From Hericium rajendrae (lineage: Eukaryota; Basidiomycota; Agaricomycetes; Russulales; Hericiaceae): a stretch of 64,000 bases of DNA. Where the stretch lies: NCBI GenBank assembly GCA_033439255.1, contig CM065888.1, positions 992,001-1,056,000 of the forward strand. Direction: 5' to 3'. The first letter of the stretch is position 1. The number at the start of each line of letters is the position of its first letter. This document shows positions 1 to 15,869 of the stretch, piece by piece. A program made the position numbers and the translations under genes. The notes below the pieces were generated by a model that had not been told where the DNA came from, did not search any database, and saw only the letters and a list, made by a program, of their open reading frames with translations.

Positions 1-510
<510 letters not shown>

Positions 511-711
511 GGCGGTGTGTGCAGAGGAGATGTGTAGTTGTAGGAGGATCGAGATGGTTGTCTTTGTCTATGTTCAGCCCGCAGACGGGCACAGTGTATC
601 GCGGTGAACAGCCGGCAGAAAGTCTTTGCTTACGTCAGACACGCGTTGCTTGACTTCGACCCAATCCGCGTCGAGTTCATTGAAATTCAGACTCGACTCG
701 CATCTCGAGCG

Positions 712-1334
712 ATGTCAGCCAAGGTAATTTGGCACAGTATCTCTAACGGGCATTACTGACCAGTTGCGTCGCATGAATGTCCAGGATAAAGCAGATCCGA
801 ATGAGGAGTGGGTGCGTATCGTCAGCAACGACGGCTACTCCTTCCTCGTGAAGCGCAAGGTAGCGTTGCGGAGCGGTACTCTGAAAGCCATGTTGAGCGA
901 GGACGGTAAGCATCCACACGTATAGTCATGTCGCCTTCGGATGCGAGTCTCTTTCAGTAAACTTCGCCGAGGCCGCAAGCAAGACCTGCGAGGTCCAAGA
1001 GCGGTGCGTTTCATGCTAGCTCCTTCCCATTTCGTGCAAAGCCAAACTGCACTGCACCGGTATCTTCAGTGCGGCCGTCACCCAGTTATTCGTGGAGTAT
1101 CTGGTGCACAAGACGACATACGAGGGCGCCCCGCCGAAAGAAGAAATCCCGGAGTTCATGGACCGCATCCAGCCACAGATGGCACTCGAGCTGTGAGTGT
1201 CCTTTTCGCTCTTGCCTATCATAGACTCAGATCTCCACGCGACGGACAGCCTGGTCGCTGCGGATTATCTCGAAGGTGCGTATTACATGACCGTGCGACC
1301 GGCCGTCGCTGAATGCAAGTGCTTTGCAGTATAA
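712..1334 (+). CDS. ELC1: Elongin C (Skp1/BTB-POZ fold adaptor)
   Basis: Small BTB/POZ-fold adaptor that links BC-box proteins to cullin E3 ligases and, in animals, to the Elongin complex. The reading after splicing contains EEWVRIVSNDGYSFLVKRKV, LRSGTLKAMLSEDG, NFAEAASKTCEVQER, VEYLVHKTTYEG, APPKEEIPEFMDRI and LELLVAADYLEV, the whole family signature. Two starts are possible. The ATG at 712 gives MSAK, then a 40-nt intron, then an in-frame LRRMNVQ; the ATG at 773 starts directly at MNVQDK. The exon ending in CTCGAGCT must join the acceptor at GGACAG to give LELLVAADYL. The last exon supplies only TA plus the stop TAA at 1332-1334. The gene is convergent with calcineurin A. Confidence 0.92.
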
Positions 1335-1748
1335 TCCGGGATTCTTTCTCCTCCCTTTCTCCTCCTTGTATCACAATGCACTCTTTCTACTGCTTCGCTA
1401 TCAAGAAGCAATCGATGTTGTAACGTCAACGAAGTCTCTGTCGTCGACGGGGCGCTCGTGATTGAACGGGTGCGGTGTCTATCACTGCCGCTTATTCCTC
1501 CCTGCCGCGTTCCTTCCCGCGTCACGTCAACGTAAAAAACATGGTCTGGTAAGACATGACAATGTGAGAACAACAGACACAACAGCCAGCTCCAATACAG
1601 GGTAGTACAGTATATGCAACGCAGGGTATACATCAGCGTGTCACTGTCCCTTCCGATCCGTTCCCGATCCAGATCCATTGCCACAGGCCACACCATGCCC
1701 TCTATACCATCACAATCGATGCAATGCCACTCCAGGCAGGCCTCGGTC
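1335..1748. other. Convergent 3' intergenic stretch
   Basis: Space between the 3' ends of Elongin C and calcineurin A. It presumably holds both 3' UTRs. Short frames on either strand show no family resemblance and I see no repeats. Confidence 0.6.
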
Positions 1749-4256
1749 CTACGCCGTCTCAAACCTCTTCAGCGGCCTGGGCCGCCCCGTGGGCTTGCGC
1801 CCGCGCGCAATGCGCTCCGCGAGCCGCTCGACGACGCCGCCGTCGCCCTCGTCCTCCTCGAGCGTGCGGCGGATGAGCGCCTCCATCTCCATCTGCTGCG
1901 GGGGCCACGCGCCGGGCAGCCGCTCGGGCTCCGTCTGGGCGTCCTCCTCGAAGCCGTCGGCCGTGGGCGTCGTGCTGCCGCTCGCGTAGCCGCGCGAGAG
2001 CTGCGCGTGCAGCGGCTGGCGCATGGACGGCACGGGCACGAGCGGGATCGACGACGGCGCGTTGTAGTCGAACTGCGGCAGCCGCTCGTTCGCGATGTCG
2101 AAGCGGCGTCTGGGAAGTATGTTAGTTTCGGCATTAAGGCACGGTGGGCGAATACGCACGCGTCGTCGAAGCTGTGGATGTAGTGCCGGATGCGGTTGCC
2201 CTGCACATTGAGCGCGTCCTCGCCGAGCCGCACGCCGACGGCGGACAGCCCCATTTCTTCGCCGCCCGTGGTGAGCTCCGTCGCGTTCTCCGACTCTTCT
2301 CTATAATCGCAGGCACGTTAGAGGCGCACTCCCGGCGTGCAGCGTGTAGCAATTGCACGCACCGAAGCAGCTGGAACATGCGCTGCATCTTGCCGACGAC
2401 GAGAATCTTGTTCTTGATCTGTTGTCTGCGCGCCGAGATCTCGCTGGGCGTCAGTGCCGAGTCTGTAGCCGTTGATCGCGTCCCGTCTTCGTCGTCTGAG
2501 GACGAGTCCTCCAGCTCTTCATGGGAGCATATGCTCAGGATGGCGAGAAGGGCCTCAATCACTGCAGCCGGGTTAGCCGTTAATCTCCGCGGGGTGTCAT
2601 CAGATGGAGCACGCACTTTTCGCACCGACGAATGGCAGACTCCACGTGAAGGCGTCCATGAAGTTGGGTAGCCAATACGGATGTGGACGCGCGTGGTACT
2701 GGCGGATGGTGATGTTTTTGTTCGCATACTTCAGCACGGCGCCCCGGTTGTGGTATACGTCGAGGTAGTTCGGGGCTGAAAATACGGTGATAACAGACGG
2801 GAATTTCTTCGTAGGTGTTTTGCGGAACATGACGTATCTGGGTGCAGGGGAGTGCAAAGTCAGAGAGATCCGCATGCTCCACATGTGAACGGCGCTTCGT
2901 ACCCAGCATCCTGCGCTTCGTGTCCCCGGATGACACCGAGCAAATCGTTGCGCTCCAGGAACTTGATAACGGCCTCATAGCTAGGACAGGACGATGAGGG
3001 AGCGGTCGTCGCGGAAATGAAAGCGCGTACGTGTAGAAGAACGAGCAGCCGCGTGTGCCGTTGTGCTCCCATAGCCGCCCTGGCGGAAGCCCTGGTCCAT
3101 GTACAGAGGGCTCGTTCTCATGACCGAAGTTGGGTATCGGGTCTGCCCATAGCAGATCGCACAACAGACCGAACGAACCTGGCTCCTCGAAGCGATTCAT
3201 CTGGAGTAACGCGCTCGTTAGCTATGCTGGATGACCATAGAGTTTGAGACTCACTCGCTCTATGTCCGCGAGGGTATTCAGTTCCGGCGAAATTCCGCCA
3301 TGAACACAGAAGAATTTTCCGTCGAGAAGGGCTACAACCGGAAGGGCATTGAAGGATTCGATACATGCATTATACACCGTCTCAGAATATTTATGTAAAC
3401 CTACACACGGTCAATGTGAGTGAGAATGACAAAGAAGGTGAAGAAGGACTAAGACACGCACATTCTCGCTTGAACGTGAAATATTCCGTAAGATGTCGGC
3501 ACTCGTGATTTCCACGAATCAGAAAGAGACGATCGGGCCACCATAATTTCAATGTGTAGAGATACAGCAAGCACTACAAAAAAAGAGATGAGGGAAATGT
3601 GCGCAAAAAGAGATGGGAAAACTGACTTCAATACCAAAGCATCCCCGGTCAACGTAGTCTCCGAGAAATAAATAATTCGTGTCGTTCAGGGAACCACCCA
3701 CTTCAAATATTTTCATCAGGTCAAACTAATATCACGGCCGGCGCATTAGCACCGTCACTAGAGACAAAGCACCCAACACCCACATATTGTCCGTGGATGT
3801 CTCCCACCACTGCGAACTCCCGACATCAGAAGTGTGCTACACGGCAGCAAGCGCCAACATACATACCTGTAACAGGACTCCGCACTTTCAAGATATTCGG
3901 CTCGATAGCCAACATGTCGCTCGTCTGCCGAATGATCGTCAATGCCTGCTCCTCCGTGAGCCTGCCCTCCTTCAGAAAATGCTGGCGCAGAAAATCCGGG
4001 TTGGGCTTCCTCCGCCCATGCTGATCAATCTTGAAGAACTGCTCCTCGGTCGGCTTGAATGTGGCGGGCTCCGGAACCTGGGTGGCCGACGCTATCAGCC
4101 AGCAACCCAGCCGACACGGAGCGACAGACGCACGTTCGGCACCTGGCGTCCTTGGGTTACCGCGAGATCTTCCTCGGGGAGGCCGCCGGGCGGGTATGTA
4201 GTCTTTTCCTTGATTTGGTAGAGTGCGTTCTGCAGGTACGTTGGATCGTCCGACAT
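1749..4256 (-). CDS. CNA1: Calcineurin catalytic subunit A (Ser/Thr phosphatase PP2B)
   Basis: Calcium/calmodulin-dependent protein phosphatase acting with the CNB1 regulatory subunit in stress and cation signalling. The start ATG at 4256 gives [18 protein letters not shown]. About ten introns follow. Catalytic motifs in order: [67 protein letters not shown] and [16 protein letters not shown]. Next come [20 protein letters not shown] (calcineurin B-binding helix), the calmodulin-binding helix ([18 protein letters not shown]) and an autoinhibitory segment ([18 protein letters not shown]), so the regulatory tail is complete. The tail ends in a low-complexity Pro/Glu-rich segment (stop at 1749). 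One oddity: the loop between NFGHEN and RGCSFFY is about ten residues longer than in animal calcineurin. Confidence 0.95.
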
Positions 4257-5122
4257 GCTGGACAATGAAGGGTATAGGCAGATGGAGAAGGGAAGGCCAG
4301 GAGTGGCCGAGACGCAGATACAGGGATCTCGAGGATAGGTAGAAGACTATGGCGCTCATAAGCTCGGAATTGACGTCCGCCCAGGGCTCAACGTCAATGC
4401 TCACCTAAGTACAGACTCTCTCGAGGCCGTCCCTGCTCACGAATACCAGCTATAGCAGGGCGCAAGACGAGAGTCAAGGGTTGGTCGGGACTGAGGATAC
4501 AGCGATCAGCGGCACGCCCTCTGTCACCCGAGCGCTAAAGCTCCTTCGATAACCAAGGGCCTCGTTATTTGATCTCGGGGCAGGGCGTTTTTGATAGCTT
4601 AGCAACGGCAGGCGAGGTGTCGAGATGTTAGGTTCGAGAGATCGAGGATCTGAATGTCGCGGTCGAGACGAACGGGGATATGGAACGCGCCACACGTCAG
4701 TGGTATGCACGAACGAAGTTGGAGAAATGGAGGAGAGAGGTGGGCACTTCTGCGTCAGGGTCAGCATCCTTGAATTTTATATGGTCTGTTTGATAGTAGA
4801 CCCGCTAGCTGTGCCAGTACAGCCAGGCTTTGAAAGAGAAAGACCACAAAGAAGTTGACTCGACGCTGTACCGCCCCGTGCTTTCGGCAAAGAGCACGTT
4901 GCGGTGCACAGCGTGGATTATTTAAATTACGCATAAAATGGAAATCGCAGTGCCGTTGCTGGTTAGATTGGAGAGAACATGGGGTATGAACGAAAGGGCT
5001 ACAAAGGGACCACACTATATATTTTAAGATATCTATCGGCTGCAAGGGCTGATGTCCAATATCCTCCATGAAGTGATCGAGTTTACTGTACTTAAACTGG
5101 TGCGCCAGATGGTCGCTGAAGT
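4257..5122. other. Intergenic: calcineurin A promoter side and ARG5,6 3' flank
   Basis: About 870 bases without a supportable gene. It lies upstream of the calcineurin A start and downstream of the ARG5,6 stop. Only short, family-less frames are present and I found no clear repeats. Confidence 0.5.
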
Positions 5123-8263
<3,141 letters not shown>

Positions 8264-9132
8264 GGTGGATGTGGTGAAGGGGGAATGCTGGCAGATGCTG
8301 GCGCTGTACAGAAATAAAGGCCGAGTCAGGCGCCAACAACATTGCCTCGGAAAATATAGGCGCCACGTGAGCGCTTGCGCGGGGAAGATAAGATGATCTA
8401 AGAAGCAAAGATAAGATCCCGCGACCTCCCGCGAGGCCGACTTTTCCTCAGTGAGTTGTTTCTGCTCATGGACTCCCATGAAGATGTCCTTGTCTTTCAT
8501 CCGAGTCTCAGGGCAGGCCTTGTCGTTCTATTCATGATCGAACGTCAACTGCGGGGGACAGCGCCCTCCACGGGGAGGCAGTGCCATGGCCGTGCTTTGA
8601 ATCGCCCGGTGAGCGCTTCGTATGACCTTCTCCCAAAAACGCCGGTTCCGCTGTACAACAACTGTAGTACTTGGTTGGTTCAAGAGTAAGTTTTCGCGTA
8701 TCTACGCCGTGAAGCTCGGATGATTGCTTCGGGCAGGTATATTCCTATGTCATCTCCCATCTAATTTCGTTTTCCTCGTTCCTCACAGCACAGCGCCAGG
8801 CTGAATCACGATAGAACTCTGCTGCTCTGAACTCACCGCAGCCGTTTCATATGTCCATTCTCGGGAACCAGATGAGACGATGATTTTTTGCCCTGTCCTG
8901 CATGTTCCTCCCCTCTGGCTGCGAAAATATGACAGGCAGGTCGATCATGTTTCAAGTGAGACAGACCCACGGACTCGCTCATTCAGTCACCTCCAGTCAT
9001 TTATCTATTCCTGGTTTATAATTGCTTCTAACATGCAGGTGGCCATGCAGGAAACAAGTACGATGAACCTCGGAACAAGCTATTAAATGCCTGTCGAGCT
9101 GACTAGACATTGGTGCAAGCTGCAGTGTCGTC
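8264..9132. other. Divergent intergenic region
   Basis: Shared upstream region of ARG5,6 (-) and the membrane-protein ORF (+). Short frames only, no recognised element. The bases next to 8263 would be the ARG5,6 5' UTR and promoter. Confidence 0.5.
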
Positions 9133-9990
9133 ATGGCATCCAGTTGTCTCCACGATCCTTCCAGTCCAGCGTTTCAAGGACCCAGCCGATGCATATTGGT
9201 ACTCCTCTTGGGCACATTCGGCGTGTTAGCTGCACCAATCACGGAACCCATAGAGAATCTTCGTGTGACGGGATTGCCGTTCACAAGAACGTGCGTGGTA
9301 TTTGCCATACGTTTTCTCCTGTTGGACATGCCAAACATTGATGGTTGCTTTTACGTCGACAGAGATACCGACGTAGACAAAGTTGAGTCCCGGAGTATCA
9401 GGCGCAACTTGGAAGAAACACCTACAACGATTTCAGCCAAGTGCGATGATCCTCGAGACGTCATATGTCAGTCCACCATATATGAAAACCCTGTAGCAGA
9501 CGCCGACGATGGCAATGCATCATTCGCATGTGAGACATCAAGCGCGACGCTTTCTCAGGCGACCGCGGAGACTATTGGTTCCGGTGAGAGTCTGGCTAAG
9601 CGGTTCCTATCCCCGTCTCAGGATGGGTATTGGGCAGGGTACGTACTCGAAGTTTCGGCGCCATGTACGTTCTTGACGATCTGCCAAGTTAGGTCTGGAG
9701 CAACGCCATTACTTTTGCCACAGGAACATACTACGAGGGACGATCGCTCGACCCTTGTCGACCATCCCCTTCTGCTGGCGTTCTCCTTGGCGTCGAGTCT
9801 GCTGTTCGCGCTCGGTTTTTTTATCCTCTTATACAGAAGAAGAGGCAGGTCCAGCGTTGTGTTGATTGATCGATTTCTCACTCTATTCACACGTACAGCG
9901 CCCGCGGCCCCTACTGTCAGGCTGAATATTTCGATTACTGTTCGGGACCACGGACACGTCAAGAGCTGCCATTTTTCGCCGGAATTTTGA
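9133..9990 (+). CDS. Hypothetical one-span membrane protein with signal peptide
   Basis: Uninterrupted 285-codon frame from the ATG at 9133. Residues about 19-33 (CILVLLLGTFGVLAAP) look like a signal sequence with a cleavage site. A hydrophobic segment near residue 220 (LLLAFSLASSLLFALGFFIL) is followed by RRRGRSS, a stop-transfer pattern implying a type I topology with a short cytosolic tail. No family recognised. Two internal stretches look like introns (GTGCGT...ACAG near 9291-9361 and GTACGT...ACAG near 9640-9722), so the true protein may be shorter. A real gene is likely but the model is uncertain. Confidence 0.45.
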   Translation: MASSCLHDPSSPAFQGPSRCILVLLLGTFGVLAAPITEPIENLRVTGLPFTRTCVVFAIRFLLLDMPNIDGCFYVDRDTDVDKVESRSIRRNLEETPTTISAKCDDPRDVICQSTIYENPVADADDGNASFACETSSATLSQATAETIGSGESLAKRFLSPSQDGYWAGYVLEVSAPCTFLTICQVRSGATPLLLPQEHTTRDDRSTLVDHPLLLAFSLASSLLFALGFFILLYRRRGRSSVVLIDRFLTLFTRTAPAAPTVRLNISITVRDHGHVKSCHFSPEF

Positions 9991-10362
9991 CGTAGACTTA
10001 CTTCCTGTTCTTTCCCGAGCATGCCTGGCTATAATGCATTGCTCTCAGCTGGCCTGAGATGTGGATATCGATGATCACGACCCAAACGTAGGCAGTGTTG
10101 TGCTGTGCTCCGAACTTATTGTTAGCATGTCCGAAGCTGATCCAGCGCTATGCCTATGGTCCTCTATGTACTGGAATAATAATAAGAGTCGTCGTAGCTA
10201 TGTTGCCAGTGAGGTCGAAGAGAGAAACGTGTTGGAGAACAAAAAGACGGCAGCAGGGTGCCGTAAGCAGGGATGTCGCGGCAAATGCCTGCAGCTCTCT
10301 CAAGACCTCCATGAGGCTCCTCTTTCAAATCTCAGGCCGCTTCTTTATCCTTCACAACCACC
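9991..10362. other. Upstream region of the RING-H2 gene
   Basis: About 370 bases between the membrane-protein ORF and the start of the large RING gene. A pyrimidine-rich stretch precedes the ATG context CCACCATGTC. No other feature seen. Confidence 0.4.
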
Positions 10363-13300
10363 ATGTCCTCGACTGACCCTCCGCAGATAAACATCCCTCT
10401 CCCTTCAAATACAACGTCTTTCAAGCGTTCTTTCGAGCAATACGGGTTCGACCTGGACAGTCCCGTCGATACCAGTCTTTCTACTGCGTCCTCGAGCGCC
10501 AGTGGAAGTCACGATTCCCCAGCAGCGGGTTCTGTCAATGAGTCGGGCGAGAGGAGCAAGAGGGTGAGGAGTGACAGCTTCTCTTCCGACAGCGTCGGCA
10601 CCTCTTCCTCGTCGCAAAGAATGAGCCGAATGACCAGCTTATCCGGACATGCAACAAGCTCGAATGTTCGTTCGCCCGCCAGGTCCACACCCTGCCCCAT
10701 CCCTGTACCCAACGATCTGTCATCGTCTTCATCACCACACCCTCTTTCGAATGAAGTACTGAGTGAGTCGTCTGACATGGATATCGACATGGCGGATGCC
10801 GCGCCGCAACTTGAGGACCGGCCGGCACGCCCCCGAGGAGATTGGACAGCTGCAGGGCCGCCATCATCAGCGGGGTCAGAGTACAGCGAGCAGTTCAGAC
10901 TATCGATGGAGCGATTCAGCGCCTTCGATAGCGAAATATCGTCCCTGCGGCAGAGGCAATCCTCCCCTGCGCCCGCGCGTGCGGCGAGCCCCCCACCCAT
11001 CCTTCCCCCACTCGCCCTCCCATCACCAGACCTCGAGGGTGGACATACCCGAGATCGCCCTGCCTCTCTTCTTCCTCATCGTCCACCAAGTACGCACACT
11101 CTTCCATCCATATTTAGCGCGTCTTCGTCGCAACCATACGATCCTCCACGTCTGTCCCTGAGCAGCACCAGCTCAACGCCCGTAGACGAGCCAGGCCATC
11201 GCTTTCCGCTTGATCTGAGCGAAGGCCCAAGCGCAATCCGCAGTGATGCTTCTCCCGTTCCCACATTTCGTAAGTACAAGGGTCACCCGTCTTGTTCTTT
11301 AACTCTATTTGACAACCGCCGTAGATACCCTTTCATCTCCCTTACCGCGAGCCTCCTCAGAGGCGGCCCCTTCGCGTGCCTCCCAGAGACTTCGGAGTCT
11401 GCTCGGCCCGCCGCCACAGCCACTGCGTTCCCGCGTCGCTCAGCCGAGTGATCCGCGGCCTTTCTTACCCTCCCTCGACTTTGAGGAAGCCCGCGATTCC
11501 TTCTGGTCCGACTTGGATGACGACGCTTCTGAGTCGGCGCCATACCACCAGCTGCGCGACGAAATTCGGCGGCGCATCAGCAACCGAGACCGGCGTGCCG
11601 CAGCTGCTCTAGAAACCAACTTCGGTCTCCGCACCGCCATGGAGAACGAGCGCGAACACCGGCGTTTTGTGTCTCGTAGCAGAGACACACGGCAACCGAG
11701 ATCCGATAATCTATGGGACTTCCTCGATTCAACGGAGGTCGGAGGCCCGGGTCGCGCGCCGTCGCCAGCCGACCGCAATCGCATGGAGGTGGACGACTTC
11801 GATGAAGACTGGCGTCGTTTCCGTGAGGAAATTCGTGGCCCAATGAGCTCGTTGTCGCATGGCCCTCCAGGACCATCCAGCGTGAGCCGCCCGGCACACG
11901 AAGATGACCGCCGGAGCAGCAATGCCGGACGTGACATGGGCGGTATCACCATTGTGGAAGTTGGCGCGTCCGGTGATCCCATCCGTCCTCCTATCGATTA
12001 CAGTCCTAGACTAAGAGGGACCGATCTTGACCTGTTTTCGGATCTCAATCTTATCCCAGCAAACTCCTCCGGTACCAACAACCTTGACTTCTTGTTCAGC
12101 TCCGAGGAGGCTCAGCCCTTGCTACCTACAGGCGATGGGCATGGTCGGCCCAGCGCCGGCACGGAACGTGATAGCTCTCGGTCCGGCTATGGATACCCCA
12201 CTACGAGGTCAAGGCCGCCCTCTTTCTCTTCGAGACATCCGGACACCTCGAGGAGTATGGACGGTAATTTAGACCCTACATTGGCTCGTCGTGAGTGCAT
12301 GCAAATATCTCCACTTCACTTTCATGATCTCATTGTTTGCTGCTTCAATGTCCTCAGAGCTTCTACGAGGAAGTTATGACGATCTCCTCACGCATTGGGG
12401 GCCAGGTCCACGACGTCCTGCTCCGCCATCTAGAAGCGAAGCCAGCGAATTGAATACCAGGATGGGAAATCGTAGGTACCCTCTTTTGAAGATGACCTGC
12501 GTAGGCTGATACCGTATCAGCTTTTTACAGAGTCCAAAATTTGTCTGGCAGCGATAACGAAGCTCCGACCTTCTCTTGTGAGTATGCAACGTTCCGCTTA
12601 TGGCTGTAGCTGAACTGTATGCAGCTTTACTCCCCGAAATCGAGCCTGGCAGCCCGCTGCTGTTGGATAGGCACGAGCCTCCGGTCTCAGGTCTGTTCTA
12701 GCTCTGGTCAACTCGTAATCGAAGCTAATAGACGTCATCTATCTCCAGAGCATCGAGACCTACCTCCCGGCTGGGCAGGTCCTGGCTCCACGCGGACGCC
12801 CTCCACCGCCTCATGGCGACAGTACTACAACAGCTCCCTTTATGAACGCACAGTAATGAATGAGGAGGGCGGCATCCGACCTCGCTACCCCCCTCGTCCT
12901 GCTGACCAGCCGTCAAATCGCAGTCCTTCCACCAATCTCTCGGATGTACCTACAACGTATGGATCCTTGTCAAGATGGGATCGGCCGACCAGTAGCGATG
13001 ACCCTGGCAGCACTATGCCTGCACGGCGCTCATGGGACTGGATGAACGAGGATATCCCGCCTCCGACACCAAGGTACCCATGGCGCTCCGAAATTCCCAG
13101 ACCACCATCGCCCGAGTCGAACATGGAGAGCACCTTTGCGCTGCGCTCGCGCGTGATGGAGATGCGTCGTGCGTCAGCTGCGACTGCACGCGTTCGGCTC
13201 GCCCGATCGGCCCATCTGGGGAACAGGGCGTCGAGTCCTAGCTCAATGTCGGCGTTTCCCCATGGGCGGCGCGGAGAGGACGTCCCATTCTCCGACGAAG

Positions 13301-15386
13301 CCGCGGCGCTATTTGCCTCACGTTCGACGTCGCCTCCGCCGTCCGGTGGTCTCGGTGATATATCAGGCGGCGAAGAGCCTCGCGGGCGGGATGGCCACCG
13401 CAGTATGTCCTCGATGTATGCTCCTCCACCGTCGGTCGGCATGTCGACTGCGCCCACTTGGCACCGCCCTTCTTCGGCTTCGTTGCACGGCCCGCAAGAC
13501 CTTCCGCTTCCGTCGTCTATGGCTTTTAGACGACGGCCCAATGCGCAGGGCCTCACCACCGACGGTCCACATGAGCACTCGGCTCCACCTTCGTCTTCGG
13601 CCTTCGGGAGAGGTATGCCGCCGCGGGTCGAAGAGTTACCGGTGCCCATGCGGAGGCCAGCGCGCGCGACCGAGCGCGAACGCTCAACTGTGGATCCGGC
13701 CCGAGACAGGCCTCCTAGTGGTGCCTACAGGAATATCGATCTTGATGCATACCATGAGGGGCCCTTCAGGGCTTCGTTGGAACGGCTGGTCGAGATTGAT
13801 CGTCTCAGAGCGAGACGGGAAGCACTGCTCATGTCAAACGAAGCGCCTCGGCGCTCTCGGCCGCCGACCATTCCTCCTCTGCAGTTCGACAACGATCACG
13901 AAGTATGGCCGTTTGGCAACAGGCCAGCACCTGTGGTGAGTCCCTTGAGTGTATTTCGATCGGTATGGACTAACGCGTGGTGCAGTCTGCGACAAATGGT
14001 ACTTCGTCTTCTCGCCCGCATGGCGCACATGAGGATGCTCGGCCTCCTAGCAGTGGCCATCAGCACCGATTCTATTCGCCAGGCCCAGACAACGTATCGC
14101 ATCCTCCTCGCCCTATGTATCGCCACCAGCCACCGCCGCCCGAACATATCCACGCGCATCGGCGCAGCCCGAGTCTCGCCAGCTTTGCAGCCACAGCACG
14201 CGCGGAGCACAACGACGCCCGGGAGCGCAGGCAGATGCACACGCTCTTCTCGCGCAGAACGCGCGTGGAGGGTTCGCGCATCGGCGGGGACGACACATCG
14301 CCAGCCGAGGGCGACGAGGAGGGCTTTTCGCAGGCCATGGCACTTCTCCGCGCCGACGGGCGGCAGCAGCAGCTCATCGACCGCTTCCAGCGCGAGCGCA
14401 GCACGGAGCGCCGGCGCTCCTCGCTGCAGTGGGGCGACATCGAGGGCGAGCACGACGCGCCCGAGCCGCCGCGCGCGGAGCAGCGCCGGCGCTCGGCGTT
14501 AACGGGCTTCGCGGGCTTTTCGTCGGCGTTCTTGGAGCCCGTCAGCGACAACGAGAATTCGGCGCGCGCACGGCGGTACCGTCTGCCGTCGCTGCGGACT
14601 GCGGCGCAGGCTGCGCGCGAGAATGGGCCGGGCGCGCGCGAGCGAATCGAGCGGATGATTGCGCGCACGGGGCGAGGGCGGGATATGCCGCTCATGTTTG
14701 GGTATGGTCCAGGCAGCCTGCGTACGGGGCGCCCGGGAGACTTTATGGTTAGTGCATCCGTGGTTCTGCGCTTGTCCAAAGTGCTGATGCCATCTTCCGC
14801 AGCGAGACGAGGACTTCGACGGGTCGTATGAGAACCTCGTGACATTGGCGGCGACGTTAGGCGATGTCAAGCCCCGTTGCACACCCGATCATGTCATCGC
14901 TGCGCTTCCCAGAGGCACGTATCAAGAGTGGGCGACGCCGGACTGCGACCAGCGCTGCCCAATCTGCTTGGACGACGTACGTGTGCTTCTTTCGTTGTGC
15001 GTTCATGTTGCTCATCTATGCTCCTGTAGTATAAACCCGCGGATCCCGTAACGAGGCTTACGGATTGCTCGCACTGGCTGCACCAGGAATGCTTGGAGGT
15101 TCGTCGGCTCTTTCTCTTTTGATGTGATAACTTTGGTTTACTCTTCCGTCTGCAGCAATGGCTGCGCAGCGCGACAACTTGTCCCGTCTGTCGCCATCAG
15201 GTCCGTGGACCTCGAGTGGAATTGGAGCAAATTGCACCGTCAACGAGCGGTGCTGCTGCTGGGCCCAGTTCGATGCGACTCGAGCTCGATGATGACGACG
15301 ACGATGACGAGGAGGACGAGCTGATGGGGATGCCGCACACTTGGACGTCGCCTTGGACGTACCCGCCGCCTGACCATGATGATTGA
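10363..15386 (+). CDS. Large RING-H2 E3 ubiquitin ligase with long disordered N-terminus
   Basis: Multi-exon gene, roughly 1,400-1,500 residues. From the ATG at 10363 (MSSTDPPQINIPLPSNTTSF) the protein is Ser/Pro/Arg-rich and apparently disordered, with acidic SSDMDIDMAD and repeated PPS runs. Introns include 11272-11324, one after LDPTLARR near 12291, one at 13935-13985 and one at 14747-14802. The C-terminus is conserved-looking: YENLVTLAATLGDVKPR, TYQEWATPDCDQRCPICLDD, then (after an intron) YKPADPVTRLTDCSHWLHQE and CLEQWLRSATTCPVCR. This gives C-x2-C...C-x-H-x2-H-x2-C...C-x2-C, a complete RING-H2. An acidic run and a short Trp/Pro tail end at the stop 15384-15386. Substrate unknown; family known among Agaricomycetes only as RING finger proteins. 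Confidence 0.85.
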
Positions 15387-15869
15387 TTTCGCATCGAGCA
15401 TGTTGTCCAGTCCTTCATTGCATCATTGTTTCTTTCTTGATGTCTTCCTTGCATATCATACAAGACAATCTTTTCGAGGCGTAGGTGTTGTATTGGGAGA
15501 CGTTGGAGACGTGTTGAGTTTGTGATGGATCCGCATTCTGTATATAATTTGTAACCATAGAAAATATTATATTACGTGCATGAAGCAGCGTGATTATCAA
15601 TAACTTTCCAGAACACTTGCTGCGACGTGTTTTGTGCTGCCCAGACAGAGATATCGCTCAGTCGACGGGGAGGGGGAGAGCTAAGGACGTCATGTGACCC
15701 GACGCGCATTGTTTACTGGCGCGTGTCTCGCACGCGTCTCGCGTATCTCGTTCTCCACTCTCCTCGTCCCGGACGTATACCTTCAAACGCTCCTTTCTCC
15801 TACCCACGACCGCTCTTTCGTATATCCATCAAGGTGTAACCGAGACTACTGTGTCTCTACTCTTGCGGC

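Noticed and set aside
1614-2183. Plus-strand frame of 189 codons
   Set aside because: Antisense to the Pro/Glu-rich tail of calcineurin A; no independent coding signal.
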